A stretch of DNA of 64,000 nt from Protula sp. h YS-2021 (taxonomy: Eukaryota; Annelida; Polychaeta; Sabellida; Serpulidae). The position numbers and the translations under genes are program-made. Below, piece by piece: positions 1 to 10,545 of the stretch (within the stretch, counting starts at the first letter, position 1; each line of letters opens with the position of its first letter). The notes beneath the pieces were generated by a model. It was given only the letters and a program-made list of their open reading frames with translations. It was not told the DNA's origin and did no database searches. The stretch is taken from positions 8,035,328 through 8,099,327 of the forward strand of contig OX457031.1 in NCBI GenBank assembly GCA_949752745.1. The letters are read 5' to 3'.

Positions 1-80
1 TTTGGGACACTGTACCTCCGCGAAATACGTTTTGTACCTTTTCTGCCACTTTGCACCTTACCATTTTATACCCTTTTTAC
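1..80 (-). repeat. Inverted copy of the 2.3-kb repeat
   Basis: The first 80 bases read, in reverse complement, almost like 2277-2365 (words such as 'ggtacaaaacg' and 'cgcgaaggtac' are shared). The two copies face each other about 2.2 kb apart and bracket the Helentron-like element. They could be the ends of a larger element that starts left of the window. Confidence 0.7.
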
Positions 81-569
81 GTGCAATACTCAGTTAAAAC
101 AAAAAATTAAATACCGCCTACTCTATCTGACCTTCATTTCAGTAACAATATGTTTATTTATTAATTGCAATAACCTGTAGGGTAGTTTTGGGGGCCATTC
201 CGTAAAGTGGCTTTACCGTGATTGTAATTATCCCGAGTAACTTTTCTTAACGGTGTTAATTGCATTACTTGAGTTTATGTTATAGAGTTACTCAGTGAAT
301 GGGACAGCTGATCAGCTCTGGGAGTATATTAAATGCAATCATTTCGACCAGATTTTCTCTGGAATTACTCAACCAGACTGAGTGAATCTACTCAGGGGTT
401 ACTCTGCAAAATCGCTGTAATTGGCTGGACTTTCAGCACCAGTCATCTAAAATCAGTATAAATACAGCTGCGATTCTTTGCTAGTTATATGTCTCCCCTT
501 TTCGTTCCTTCACCAATTCTATTTTGGCAAATTTTTTAACATGGGGGGGGGGGGGGGAAGGGGGGGGGT
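81..569. other. AT-rich stretch without recognisable gene
   Basis: I see no conserved coding signal here. It ends in two G homopolymers (543-557 and 560-568). Short reading frames that cross the G runs have no coding character. Confidence 0.5.
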
Positions 570-940
570 TCGTGCATTTTTCCACTTTGGCAGGCTATAT
601 CTCCAAAACAGCTCGTTGGATAAGGCTCAGACTTCGCAAGAAGAACACACATATAGCACAAATGTATACTGCAAAGTTTTTCTGCATTTCCGTTGAAAAT
701 GTATTTTTGGCGAATTTTTTAATTTTTGATTAGAACTTTTTTGGTTCCATATTGTTGCGATATCTCCGAAAAGTTTGTTGGATTAGGTTGAAACGTGGCA
801 AGAAGAAGCCACATATAGTGCAAATGTTTACTGCGAAGCTTTTCTTCATTTTCGTTGAAAATGTATTTTTGGCGATTTTTTAAAATTTTTGATTATTTAA
901 GTTTTTTGGCCATATTGTTGCGATATCTCCGAAACAGCTC
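570..940. repeat. Tandem repeat, 163-bp unit, about 2.2 copies
   Basis: The word 'tatctcc' recurs at 598, 761 and 924, a constant step of 163 bases, and the text between ('gttgaaaatgtatttttggcg' style) is well conserved between units. Units of about 160 bp are typical of satellite-like cores in bivalve mobile elements, but I cannot assign a family. Confidence 0.8.
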
Positions 941-1123
941 CAGCTAGACTGTCATCGGTGACAATCAGAAAATCCCGTTGTTATTTTGCTGGTTACACAT
1001 TACGCGACGGCAAAAAGACGTGTATTGTATTGTAAAGAAGCGTGCAAATTGACAATAAAATATATAAAATTAATGTTTTTTGTAATTTTTCTCACCTTAA
1101 CTAGATGCTGTCAGAGAGCAGCA

Positions 1124-2274
1124 ATATCCCCCGTGAAACCCTAAATATTACCCCTATGCAATATCTTAGCTAATGGATTACCATTGACAGGAAACTGGAC
1201 ACCCTTCCTTGAACGACAAATCAAAAATACTACAAACTGTCTTTGAACAGATAAACCCGAATCTATTTTTTATTAATCTAATGTAATCTAATCTAATCCA
1301 CGAAGTCCACTCCGTTTGCATATATGTCGATTTATGACGATTTTTAAAAGCCTGTCATTTTGTCAATTTTGCTTCGATCAAACTGAAACCTTGACGTTGC
1401 ACATCTTTATACCCTATATGTTGCCTATATGAAATATGAAAGCTGAATTATGCTTCGTTGATATAGAAGTGGTGTCCACAAAGTCCTATACATGTGCACA
1501 TATGTCTATTTTCGACGATTTTCAAAAGCCTGTCAATTTGTCAATTTTGCTTCGATCAAACTGAAACCTTAACGTTGCACATCTTTATACCCTATATTTT
1601 GCCTATATGAAATATGAAAGCTGAATTATGCTTCGTTGATATAGAAGTGGTGTCCACAAAGTCCTATACATGTGCACATATGTCTATTTTCGACGATTTT
1701 CAAAAGCCTGTCAATTTGTCAATTTTGCTTCGATCAAACTGAAACCTTAACGTTGCACATCTTTATACCCTATATTTTGCCTATATGAAATATGAAAGCT
1801 GAATTATGCTTCGTTGATATAGAAGTGGTGTCCACAAAGTCCTATACATGTGCACATATGTCTATTTTCGACGATTTTCAAAAGCCTGTCAATTTGTCAA
1901 TTTTGCTTCGATCAAACTGAAACCTTGACGTTGCACATCTTTATACCCTATATTTTGCCTGTATGAAATATGAAAGCTGAATTATGCTTCGTTGATATAG
2001 AAGTGGTGTCCACAAAGTCCTATACATGTGCACATATGTCTATTTTCGACGATTTTCAAAAGCCTGTCAATTTGTCAATTTTGCTTCGATCAAACTGAAA
2101 CCTTGACGTTGCACATCTTTATACCCTATATTTTGCCTGTATGAAATATGAAAGCTGAATTATGCTTCGTTGATATAGAAGTGGTGTCCACAAAGTCCTT
2201 AGCTTGAAGAGGGGACGGACGGACGGACAGACGGACAATCTCAAACCTATATCCCTCCGTTTCACGGGGGATAA
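1124..2274. mobile_element. Helentron-like non-autonomous element (HINE-type)
   Basis: Starts with 'atatcccccgtgaaac' (1124-1139), whose reverse complement returns at 2260-2273 as part of a strong hairpin (2249-2273, arms 'tatccctccgt' and 'acgggggata'). Between lie five 178-bp tandem units and a GGAC/ACGG-type microsatellite (2216-2236). This plan of short inverted ends, tandem core, ACGG microsatellite and terminal hairpin is known from bivalve pearl-type and Helentron-associated elements. There is no coding capacity. The family call is by architecture only. Confidence 0.6.
1302..2205. repeat. Tandem array, 178-bp unit, five copies
   Basis: The word 'cctgtca' occurs at 1351, 1529, 1707, 1885 and 2063, exactly 178 bases apart. 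The inner units are nearly identical, while the first is the most diverged, so the array has been homogenised recently. It forms the core of the Helentron-like element. Confidence 0.95.
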
Positions 2275-2276
2275 AG

Positions 2277-2455
2277 AGGGTATAAAATGACTTTAAAAAG
2301 GTGCAAAAGTGGTAAGGTACAAAGTGGCGGAAAAGGTACAAAACGTTTTTCGCGAAGGTACAAAGTGTCCCAAAAAAGGTACAAAACGTCTTTCGCGAAG
2401 GTAAAAAATGGCAAGGTACAAAGTGACAAAGGTACAAAATGTCCCAAGACCACGC
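2277..2455. repeat. Degenerate short repeat rich in 'aaggtacaaa'
   Basis: A run of imperfect 20-40 base units containing 'ggtacaaaacg' and 'cgcgaagg', the same text as bases 1-80 in the other orientation. Reading frames through it are repetitive and not protein-like. Confidence 0.7.
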
Positions 2456-2466
2456 GTTGTAGCTCC

Positions 2467-2764
2467 GGAGTGGTATTCTGCTCTGTCCTTCGGATTGGGG
2501 CCTATAGGTTTGGGGTGTCCGTCCGTCCGTCATCGCTTTATACCGCTATGAAGTTGGGGGGCGGTTGGGGCCTGCTTGTGTTTCACAAATACTTACTTGT
2601 TTTTAAGGATGTTTAAAAATAAAAATAAGGATAAAAAAGCTATTCTGCTCTATCCCCAAACTTAACAAAGACTTTTAAAAATAAGGATAAAAATTAAGGA
2701 TGAACCATCTGATCTCAAGAATAAGGACGTCCTTAAGTATAAGGACAGAGCAGAATACCACTCC
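2467..2764. mobile_element. Short element with perfect 24-bp inverted ends
   Basis: Bases 2467-2490 and 2741-2764 are perfect reverse complements of each other (core word 'attctgctctgtcc'). The interior holds repeated 'aaggata' words. The size of 298 bases and the perfect ends fit a MITE or foldback element. No target duplication could be fixed. Confidence 0.55.
2483..2592 (+). repeat. ACGG-microsatellite repeat, copy 1
   Basis: About 110 bases with a 'gtccgtccgtccgtc' core followed by 'ggggggcggttggggcctg'. It matches 3726-3836 in reverse complement with few changes. It overlaps the left end of the 24-bp inverted-repeat element. Confidence 0.8.
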
Positions 2765-2825
2765 TGATTAAGGAATATACAAAGCATAAATAATGAAGAG
2801 CTGACTTGGAGCTACTGTTTTACAA

Positions 2826-2970
2826 AAAGCGTATACAGTGGTATAAGTGGGCATGAACTTTCTGTAACTTCTTGAACAATTGGGACTGGTATGCAGGATT
2901 CGTGACTCAAAACATATGAAGTTGAACCCCATTAGTGGAACAATGGAAGGCTTCTCAGCTCTGACAGAAC
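2826..2970 (+). repeat. Direct repeat, copy 1 (partner at 4078-4222)
   Basis: Shares long stretches with 4078-4222, for example 'ggtatgcaggattcgtg' and 'gggcatgaactttctgta'. The frame starting 'MKL.PISG.MEGF.ALTE' is kept in both copies, though several of the differences change the amino acid. Confidence 0.8.
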
Positions 2971-3725
2971 CCGAAGCTACCCTCGTGTAGTCCTAGATGA
3001 CTCTTGCGGTCTTCCTATGACAGCAAGAGTCATAGTTCCTACAAAAGGAAACGTCATTGATGTCAATTTTCAAAACTCGGCGCACGACTGGGGCCAACGG
3101 CGTTAGTTTAGAAAGGGTGCATCACATAAATGGTCCAATTATAAATTATGGCGCACAAGTTTTGTGGCCAGATAACAAGTTCTTACTGAGAAAAATCTGT
3201 GTTTTCTTGAGATCAGGATATTATATCCCTCATTATCGCCCACAACAACAGTGAATCCACAGTTGCAAAACCACGCTTTACTCTAGTTTGGGAGTTTCGC
3301 TGAGGTCGAAAATAATGCGCCAGGTACTACTTCTCAGTTAGCTCCAAGACGCGGTGCGCTAAAAAGTTTCCAGGCACCGCTTCAAAGCCTCGCTATATAA
3401 CGATAAGCAAGTCAACTGCGCTCGCTTTGAGGCACCCCTGTGGCTACTTTATGCGAGAGTCAACAACCCATAGGTTTTTATTGGCATTTGCTAAAGGCCC
3501 TCAAAGTACAACGGTAATCATATACAACTTCTGTGTTACGCTTTCTTTAAAAGAAAATAATATGGAAATAACCCCAATCTCCCGCATTAATTGACATTTG
3601 TTTGTATACAGGGAGCATACTTTATTAAGTGAAAAAGTAACAATAATTTTTGCAATTATCCACCAAAAATTTTTTAAATTGATATTTCAAAAAGAACATA
3701 AAAATAACAAGTTAGTATTTGTGAC

Positions 3726-3836
3726 ACACAAGCAGGCCCCAACCGCCCCCCAAATTCATAGGGGTATAAAGCGATGACGGACGGACGGATAGCCCAAGCC
3801 TATAGGCCCCAATCCGAAGGACTGGGGTCTAAAAAG
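3726..3836 (-). repeat. ACGG-microsatellite repeat, copy 2 (inverted)
   Basis: Reverse complement of 2483-2592, with 'gacggacggacgga' at its centre. The two copies lie 1.1 kb apart head to head and could be the ends of one element or two separate insertions. Confidence 0.8.
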
Positions 3837-4164
3837 TCAAATATTGTGGGCACACAAAATAAATTTATACCTAACTCTGCATCTATCAACTATTCTAGTA
3901 TGTACTTTAGAAATAAATTATGACCCCTTTATTTAAATTTTCGGTCCCTTGACTTTGATCACGTGACAGTTAAAGGCCAGAATGTAAACAAACATTTGAC
4001 AGGTGGATGCGGAAGCTAACTTTTCTGCACTTTTATGAACAAATAAAAGATATACAGCTCACTAAAAACTTTGCCTGTTTTACAAAAAGAGCATATTGGG
4101 CATGAACTTTCTGTAGATGTTTGAATAATAGGGGCTGGTATGCAGGATTCGTGCCTAAGAAAAT

Positions 4165-4512
4165 ATGAAATTGACCCCGATTAGTGGAGCAATGGAAGGC
4201 TTCGTAGCTCTGACAGAGAGATGTACGATGTTATACAAGTCAGAGCTACTCGGAGCTACTTCTCAGTGTGCTTTTAAAGAAAAAGCATGCCAGTTCGAGC
4301 CTCAGCGTCCTTTAACGAGCGCCGAAAGATTCAGAGCCTCGGAAATTGAGATCAATGGCCATTTCTATTGCAGGAACTGTGACCCTTTCTGTCCTAGGAA
4401 GATACAAAGGGTCCGCTGGGACTACCCTCGTGGTGTTGTCACTGCAAACATTAAAGGAAAATCGAAAAAGCGATGTTTTGTTCTCCCCAATGGTGAGATA
4501 TTCCAGCAATAA
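4165..4512 (+). CDS. Unrecognised 115-residue reading frame
   Basis: The frame opens with ATG and contains a cysteine-rich stretch (CRNCDPFCPR) in its second half. I do not recognise a domain. Its first 18 codons are repeated at 2910-2963, where the frame soon stops, so this may be part of a dispersed repeat rather than a gene. No splice site or promoter supports it, and an overlapping frame on the other strand is open too. Treat it as a low-confidence hypothetical. Confidence 0.2.
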   Translation: MKLTPISGAMEGFVALTERCTMLYKSELLGATSQCAFKEKACQFEPQRPLTSAERFRASEIEINGHFYCRNCDPFCPRKIQRVRWDYPRGVVTANIKGKSKKRCFVLPNGEIFQQ

Positions 4513-6479
4513 GTACCTCTTTGTCGCTCATTTCTCCTTCTTCCCTTTCCGAACTCGTCTTGGCGGTTTAAAGGAAAACTTTTTAAAACACGCAGCTAGC
4601 TGCAAATATGGCGGATTGTTTCCGTGTGTTTCTTTGGTGTGACGAATGTTGTAAACACTGAAAACATAAACAACCTGCGCAGTGGAAAAAACAGCTGTTT
4701 GACAGCTGTTTGTTTACAACATACGTCAAGTGAAAGAAACGAGATTGTGACAGATTTTTAGTTATTTGAGGTCACGTGATGTTTACATATGCAACCTGAC
4801 TGTTGATGCAAGTAGTGCTTACTATCCTGGCAGATAATCCTGTCAAGAGTTTCTCGAGAACTCCGCGCTTTTACTAATTTTTGCCGTTAAATTATCTGAT
4901 CGCCATTTTTTCTTTCCGAAAATCACTTCCAGATAAGTGTTCGAAATCACGTGACAATAAGAGGGAATATGGCGTCGTTTGGGTAAACACATTATTTGTT
5001 TTTATTAATTCATATTTGTGAATAATACAACACTACCCACAATTATTTGGAGTTTTTGATCAGTACTGTTGACTACGTTGCCATTAACACCACGGTTTCT
5101 TATTAATTTTCGGCAAGAAGGTCAAGGTCGGTAGTTGACAGGCCCAAAAAGCTTAGTCAAATCTGTCAAAACACCTAAAACCGGAAACACGTTGGAAGCA
5201 CGTTTTCAAGTGACTTGAAGTGCGAAAGAAACAGCAAGTCAATGACTTTTTTGACTTGACAGACAGATCTGTCACAAAAGAAACACATGGTTTATCGTTG
5301 GTATTTCGCATTTCAGCTAAATCTCGATCATATCATTTCGACAATTTCATCTTCATAATAGAAAGTTACCCACGATACTGAGCGAATAAAAAATTCCTCT
5401 TACTCTTCAAATTGTGTTGATTCGACTTCATATCTTTTCTAATTGTAATGACGGGTGTGATTTTATCGTCAACGATATGAATCACCGACTGTTTGACCAC
5501 CACTTCAATTTACTGTTATCATGGACCAATTTCTATAAACAGCAGTGTTTTCATGCATGTATACAAAAGAGAAATGTCCTAAATTACTGTCAGACACTTC
5601 GTGACGTCGGCTCTAAAACCTCCTTCCTGCAACTAAAATCGATACTCTTTTCTTTGCACGAAATGTAAATTTTAATCTCATTGCCTTCTCCGTGCCATGG
5701 ATACGCCGCCATGCAGTCTCCAAATCCAGTACAATTTTCGTGTCTTCTGTGCTGCCAAGATGTCTCCAAATCCATTTATGCTACTCCGATCTTTCAAGCT
5801 GTATTTGCTTATGTGTGTAGCATTCTTATTATTTAACCTCCTGAACCTCCCTGTGCCTTTTATTCCCTTTTATCCCCCCAAAAAAGACTGACTGCAAATT
5901 CGGCAATGAGAACACCCCATAACCATCGAATCTGTCTTTGTGATGCACTTCATATTCATACACTTTACTGTTATAGTGATAGAGTAGAACAGCAACTCAA
6001 AAGATTTTGGAATTATGACAAAACAAACGCTGCGAATTTTTCTGTTGTTGACCAATTGAAACACATTGGAATTATGCATATAAAACGTAAAGCCAAAGTC
6101 AATATTCTAAAGGGACCAGTTTGCATCTGTTACTTTCCAATATAATTAAATTAATTAACAAAACAATTCAGTGGTTAAAAAAGTTAACACTTGGCACATC
6201 AATTACTTGCAAAAAGTATATTGGAATTGTGAGGGCCATTTTCCGCGCCTTTTGTCTTGTAGTGGTCTGTCATTTTGTACCTGCATAGGCTCTGACCGTG
6301 ATGGTCTTAGGGCTACTAATGTTTGTACATATGTAGTACATAATGTTAAGTTGTGCACACCGCTTTATGTTTTGCTTTGTTTTCCCTTAATTTGCATGGT
6401 CAAATAGGATAAGTCACAGCCGTTGATGTTTTGCAAAGCCCGACACATTATCAGCCACATATATTTTTGCACACATAAT
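4513..6479. other. Intergenic AT-rich DNA, no gene recognised
   Basis: Short open frames are scattered through it, but none has a known motif, splice context or conserved partner. Small inverted words such as 'cagctgtttgacagctg' (about 4691-4707) are present. Confidence 0.5.
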
Positions 6480-7666
6480 ATGCCTCTGTCGAAAAGTTGT
6501 CGAATTGATAAGAAACTGACTAATTTGCCTTGTCCGTTTGACGATGTCCACTGAGACAAATCCCAACAATAAATTTGTCAATACTATGTCATAAATTTGT
6601 CATTAATTCGTCAGTTTTACAGATTGTCATTAATTCGTCAAGCTAATAATTCGTTAATAATTTTTGAGAAACTCGTCAATTCAAACTATTCAATTTTTCA
6701 CAAGTATATATTATTGTCATATTGAGTGACTCCCCTAAACTCATCAACCTGACGATGCCTAACTCAACAATGTAAATTTGTAAAAAAAATTGTCTTTGTC
6801 ATTGGCTCGTCAAGTCTTTGTCGTATATTAAAACATATAAAAACACCATTGTCTAAGGACATTGTGGCCAGTCAAGTTCTAATTAATCAAGTATAGCAAG
6901 AATGTTCAGGGTATTGTAACCAGCCGAGAACATATCTGACAATACCACAGCGGCCACTGCACTCCAACATCAGCATAGTGAAACATGTCACGCGCTCTTA
7001 TTAGGCAGCCATTGCCGTTTGATTTTGCAAATAAAACAGATGTTTGTCCCGCCATCCTTTCCACCGCTTGCCCCCATTTGCTCCTTTTTTTGAGGGCTAA
7101 GCTATATGACCTGGCTTGAGGGTATCTTAATTCCTATATGCATCTAGGTACAAGTGTAGCCATGTTGAATGTGGTACTATAAACTGCACCTATACTCTAC
7201 GTCTTTCCATGTCGTGAAAGTGGTCGTTACAAAGATTTTACTGTAAATCTTTTTTATCCGAGGAACGATAGAAAGATTTTATTGTTTGTCTTTTCATCCG
7301 ATTCTGGAAGGTGGTGGCTAAAAGCAGAGTTAACCGTATATCTTTTATCTGGGTCCAGGAGTACAATCAGTTTTCAATTTACTTATTTTTATCCAGATTC
7401 TGATCGCTGATGATCGCTACAAACAGGTTTTATCGTAGTCTTTTTAACCGGGTTTGAAAGTTGGTCGCTATATCACCAATGCCCTATTTCATTGGGTTTT
7501 AGTCAACCAGCCCCGTTCCGTCTATGAATATACGGATTTGAACACAACACAACCCCACCCCCCCTTATCCCTGTCACGGTGTTGGCCGGTACCCAAAGTG
7601 TATTAACATCCATGGTGTATGCCTTGTCTTCGAACATCCTCACCGGTCGAAAAAGCACAAAGGCAT
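6480..7666. mobile_element. 1.2-kb TIR element, copy A
   Basis: Begins 'atgcctctgtcgaaaag' and ends 'aaaagcacaaaggcat', so the outer dozen bases are imperfect inverted repeats. It matches 14318-15607 over the whole length (shared landmarks: 'attcgtca' clusters near the start, 'aaggacattgtg' in the middle, 'actctacgtcttt' later). It has no coding frame. It looks like a non-autonomous DNA transposon, and the superfamily is not determined. Confidence 0.65.
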
Positions 7667-8500
7667 GCTTTCTAACTGAGGCGACAATTTTTGCAATTTG
7701 CCCTACAAGTATTTAAAAAAAAATCACCTGAGAACCATTTAGATTAAAGTTTAAGGGCAAACCGACTAAAATTCTGGGAGGAGCATTATGAAAAGTGGCG
7801 CCCAAAATTTTTAAAATAATTAAATAAAAGGCATATTTTCAAGAGAGGACAACTTCGGAACATTCATAAAAACTGAAAGCAATCCGATAAAAATCAAAGA
7901 AGCGTTTTGAAAATTAGCGACAAAATTTTTAAATGCTGCCATTCAAAGCATATCCAACTTATCGCACTCTGATAAGCAAGAGTTTTTCTCCGGCAGCAAT
8001 TTCTTTAATTTTGACGCATTAAACCCAGGTAAACGCATAACATTTGGCTAAGATTTATTTTGGATAATAAATTTACGTATCGTGTAAGTTTCACCTTAAT
8101 TGATTTACGTATTTTTAGTTTTCTGACTTTACTGATTCCTACACGTGGTAGTTCTGGGTTTTGTCAAACCGGCTTTCGTTCGGTAAATGTTTTCCGGGCA
8201 TAAGAAAGGAGTGTAAGTCATTAGTAATTTACAGTGAGGTGAGTTTTGAGCGATTTTCTAAGAAATCCTATCTCGACGGTTTCCCTCATTGTCAGCAAAC
8301 AATTTGCATCGTGGCGGCTCTGCAAACAGGAAAGTTTCAACTTACCATCGGCGTTCTTCCCTTCTGTCAGCAACAGAGCATTGTGAGATCGTCAGATACG
8401 CAATCGGACCCATTACACAGTCTCGAGTAGTGAAGCCGCTCATTTCCACCTCTGGTACGGTCTCTGGGCCGTCCACCTGCGGCGACATACCTGTGACGGA
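7667..8500. other. Intergenic, no gene recognised
   Basis: AT-rich sequence with short frames only. Frames at 8161-8573 overlap one another and carry no motif I know. Confidence 0.45.
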
Positions 8501-8639
8501 TACACCAGCTCGACACTCTGTCAGGTCGTTGCACCACCTATGGGGTGTAAGGATAGATCACGTGTCACGGTAAGGGCCACCCTCCAGCTTCACAGTGAAG
8601 GGTGCGATCACGTAATCGAGTAGGAGTCGATGTCGCGAT

Positions 8640-9385
8640 AACAGGGGCCGTCACACGTCATTGTTGTTGTTTATAAGCAGCTGTCACGACTTGAGCATGG
8701 TTCGATCATGTTGCCTGTGTCTACAGTAGCGTATTACTCTGGTTTAGGTCCTGTTTATTATACTACATGACCCTGACATAACGAGTCATCACTGTCACGA
8801 CCCGTACCGGTGACCTGTACCGGTGACAGATCCACCATGTGATGAGTCGCTGCATTCACTCCTCTTGAAGGCAGAGAGTCGTCCCTTTCACGATCCGCAC
8901 GAGTGACGGGTTGTCCATGTGATGAGTTGCTGCTGTCACGAGTCGTGCACGCTACCAGTCGCAACTGTCACGACCCGTGGCAGTGACGGGTTGATTATGC
9001 GACGGGTCGCTGTTATCACGGGTCGTGTACGCAACGCGTTGTCATCGCTATGACCCATGGCAGTGGCGGTTCGATCATGTGATGATTTATTTCTATCACT
9101 ATTGTGCTTACAACGGATTGTCACTGTCACAACCCCTAACAGGGGTGACAGGTCGATCACGTGACTGTCACGTGTCGTGTTTGTGAAGAGTCGTGACTAT
9201 GACCACTCGTCGCAGTGACGGAGCGGTGCTATCACGTCTCGTCTACGTGACGGGTCACGTCTGTCACAACCCGTGACTGGAAGGGTTTGTTATCGTGCCG
9301 GATCGCGTCTGGGCAATTCCGTCACGTCACTTGCTGAAGCGTCGACAGCGTCGAGACATGCATGTCACGGGTCGCTTTTAAAGCG
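8640..9385. repeat. CpG-rich array of foldback GTCACG units
   Basis: Degenerate units of roughly 65-88 bases, each containing 'gtcacgaccc' and, a few bases on, its near reverse complement 'gtgacgggt' (starts near 8793, 8879, 8967, 9048, 9127, 9196, 9261). Every unit can fold back on itself. Base composition contrasts sharply with the AT-rich surroundings. No protein frame is supported. Confidence 0.75.
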
Positions 9386-9604
9386 CATTTACTGGATTAT
9401 ACCGACTTTTCCACTCTTTTGAAGCTAATATGAAGTGTTTAAGTTGTGCTATGTTTCTTTAAATATATCATCTATCAACAACAGTTGTAGCTTGGTTTCT
9501 GTTGTGGATTCATAGTCAATCCCGGACATCTGTGCGCACATCAAATGGGCGGGTGATCCCCACACCAGGTGCACAGCGTGTCTTCGTCGGTGATGCATAC
9601 AGCC

Positions 9605-9628
9605 GTGCACACTTTGACCAGTGTGCAC
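9605..9628. other. Perfect hairpin beside the LINE 3' end
   Basis: Arms 'gtgcacact' and 'agtgtgcac' with a six-base loop lie directly outside the (ATT)n tail of the LINE. This may be the preferred target or a pre-existing cruciform. Confidence 0.6.
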
Positions 9629-9660
<32 letters not shown>

Positions 9661-9851
9661 TTGGCTCTTTTATAGCGCCTATTACTAAGCGCTTTACAAA
9701 AACTAAACTGAAATATAAATAGTAACATATCGCAGTAATACGTAGAGCATCTACATTTATAAAATTATGTTAAAATAAAAAGCTGCAATGCTAAGAACAA
9801 ACTACAGCATTAAAATGACTAGATTAATTAGTTGTAACTAATGAGCTGACT

Positions 9852-9970
9852 GAAACACCTTACGAAATAAATAGGCCTTCAACTCCTTTTTAAAAATGTG
9901 AAAGGATTCTGCACGTCTTATATATAGCGACAAATTATTCTAGAGCACAGGTGCCGCAAAAGATGATTTA
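9852..9970 (-). pseudogene. LINE C-terminal coding remnant
   Basis: Minus-strand codons give 'SFAAPVL*NNLSLYIRRAE' and 'FHIFKKELKAYLF', the usual C-terminus of CR1/L2-type ORF2, with one tryptophan codon turned into TAG. The frame ends at a TAG near 9852, and the 3' untranslated tail follows. About 70 codons that normally join it to the part at 10545 are absent, replaced by the Penelope-like fragment. Confidence 0.8.
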
Positions 9971-10256
9971 TAGAATGTAAAAAGTACAGCAGTCTGTATG
10001 TGGGAGAAACGGATAGGCGACTAGGGGGTACATTTAGAGAACATAGAAGAAATTTGATGATTAAAAAGAAGATAACGAAGTCTCCAGTCATTTTATAAGT
10101 AATCATCAAAGTGTCGACGATATGTCTGTTTGTGTCGTTGCTTTTTGTAAAGACACTTTGAAACGAAAATTGTTAGAACAAAAATTAATTGCAAAATTAG
10201 GTTGTGTATTGGGACATGGAATGAACGTGGATTTCAGTTATCAACAATTTCCTTAA
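9970..10256 (+). pseudogene. Penelope-like GIY-YIG endonuclease fragment
   Basis: The plus strand encodes 'CKKYSSLYVGETDRRLGG' followed by 'TFREHRRN', the conserved first half of the GIY-YIG nuclease fused to Penelope-like reverse transcriptases. After a one-base frame change near 10096 it continues with 'HFISNHQSVDDMSVCVVAF' and ends 'GMNVDFSYQQFP' and a stop at 10254-10256. Only the C-terminal domain is present, and the reverse-transcriptase part is missing. It sits inside the LINE in the opposite orientation. A free-standing nuclease cannot be excluded, but the decay and the setting argue for a retroelement remnant. Confidence 0.75.
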
Positions 10257-10545
10257 AATTGTGCATTATTCTATCTAATTAATTTCATTTATTTTAGTTA
10301 AATGTTCCTATTATTCTATGTTTTTGATATGATTTCAACTTTGTTTGCAATTATATCATAATTTTGTGTAAACATTGGATTCATGTGTATTTACACATAA
10401 AATTTATCACAATTGTAGGCAGTATGTGAAGTAACCGTAGCAACGTCACAATTTTGTGAAATATGTAGCCGAAGAAGACTGTACCAGTCGAAAATTCGTG
10501 AAATATTAAAACATAACACTTTAAAAGACTTTTTATTTCATACAA
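10257..10545 (+). other. 3' region of the Penelope-like fragment
   Basis: AT-rich, non-coding. It carries the stem 'gactg-tac-cagtc' with flanking 'ccgaaga' and 'gaaaa' at 10469-10494, then LINE sequence resumes at about 10545. The precise right boundary is uncertain by some 15 bases. Confidence 0.5.
10469..10494 (+). ncRNA. Hammerhead-like core motif (tentative)
   Basis: The order CCGAAGA, stem GACTG/CAGTC, GAAA resembles the hammerhead ribozyme core (CUGANGA, stem II, GAAA). U4 is replaced by C and there is one extra A before the stem. Penelope-like elements are known to carry hammerheads in their terminal repeats, which makes the setting suitable. Stems I and III were not established, so activity is doubtful. 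Confidence 0.25.

Noticed and set aside
1302..2205. CRISPR-like regular array
   Set aside because: The whole 178-bp unit is repeated without unique spacers, and the genome is eukaryotic. It is a tandem satellite.
9055..9075. tRNA B-box-like word 'ggttcgatcatg'
   Set aside because: No A-box, acceptor stem or cloverleaf can be drawn around it; it is part of the repeat unit.
8758..9160. Minus-strand frames in the GTCACG array
   Set aside because: Caused by the repeat. The peptides only mirror the unit sequence.
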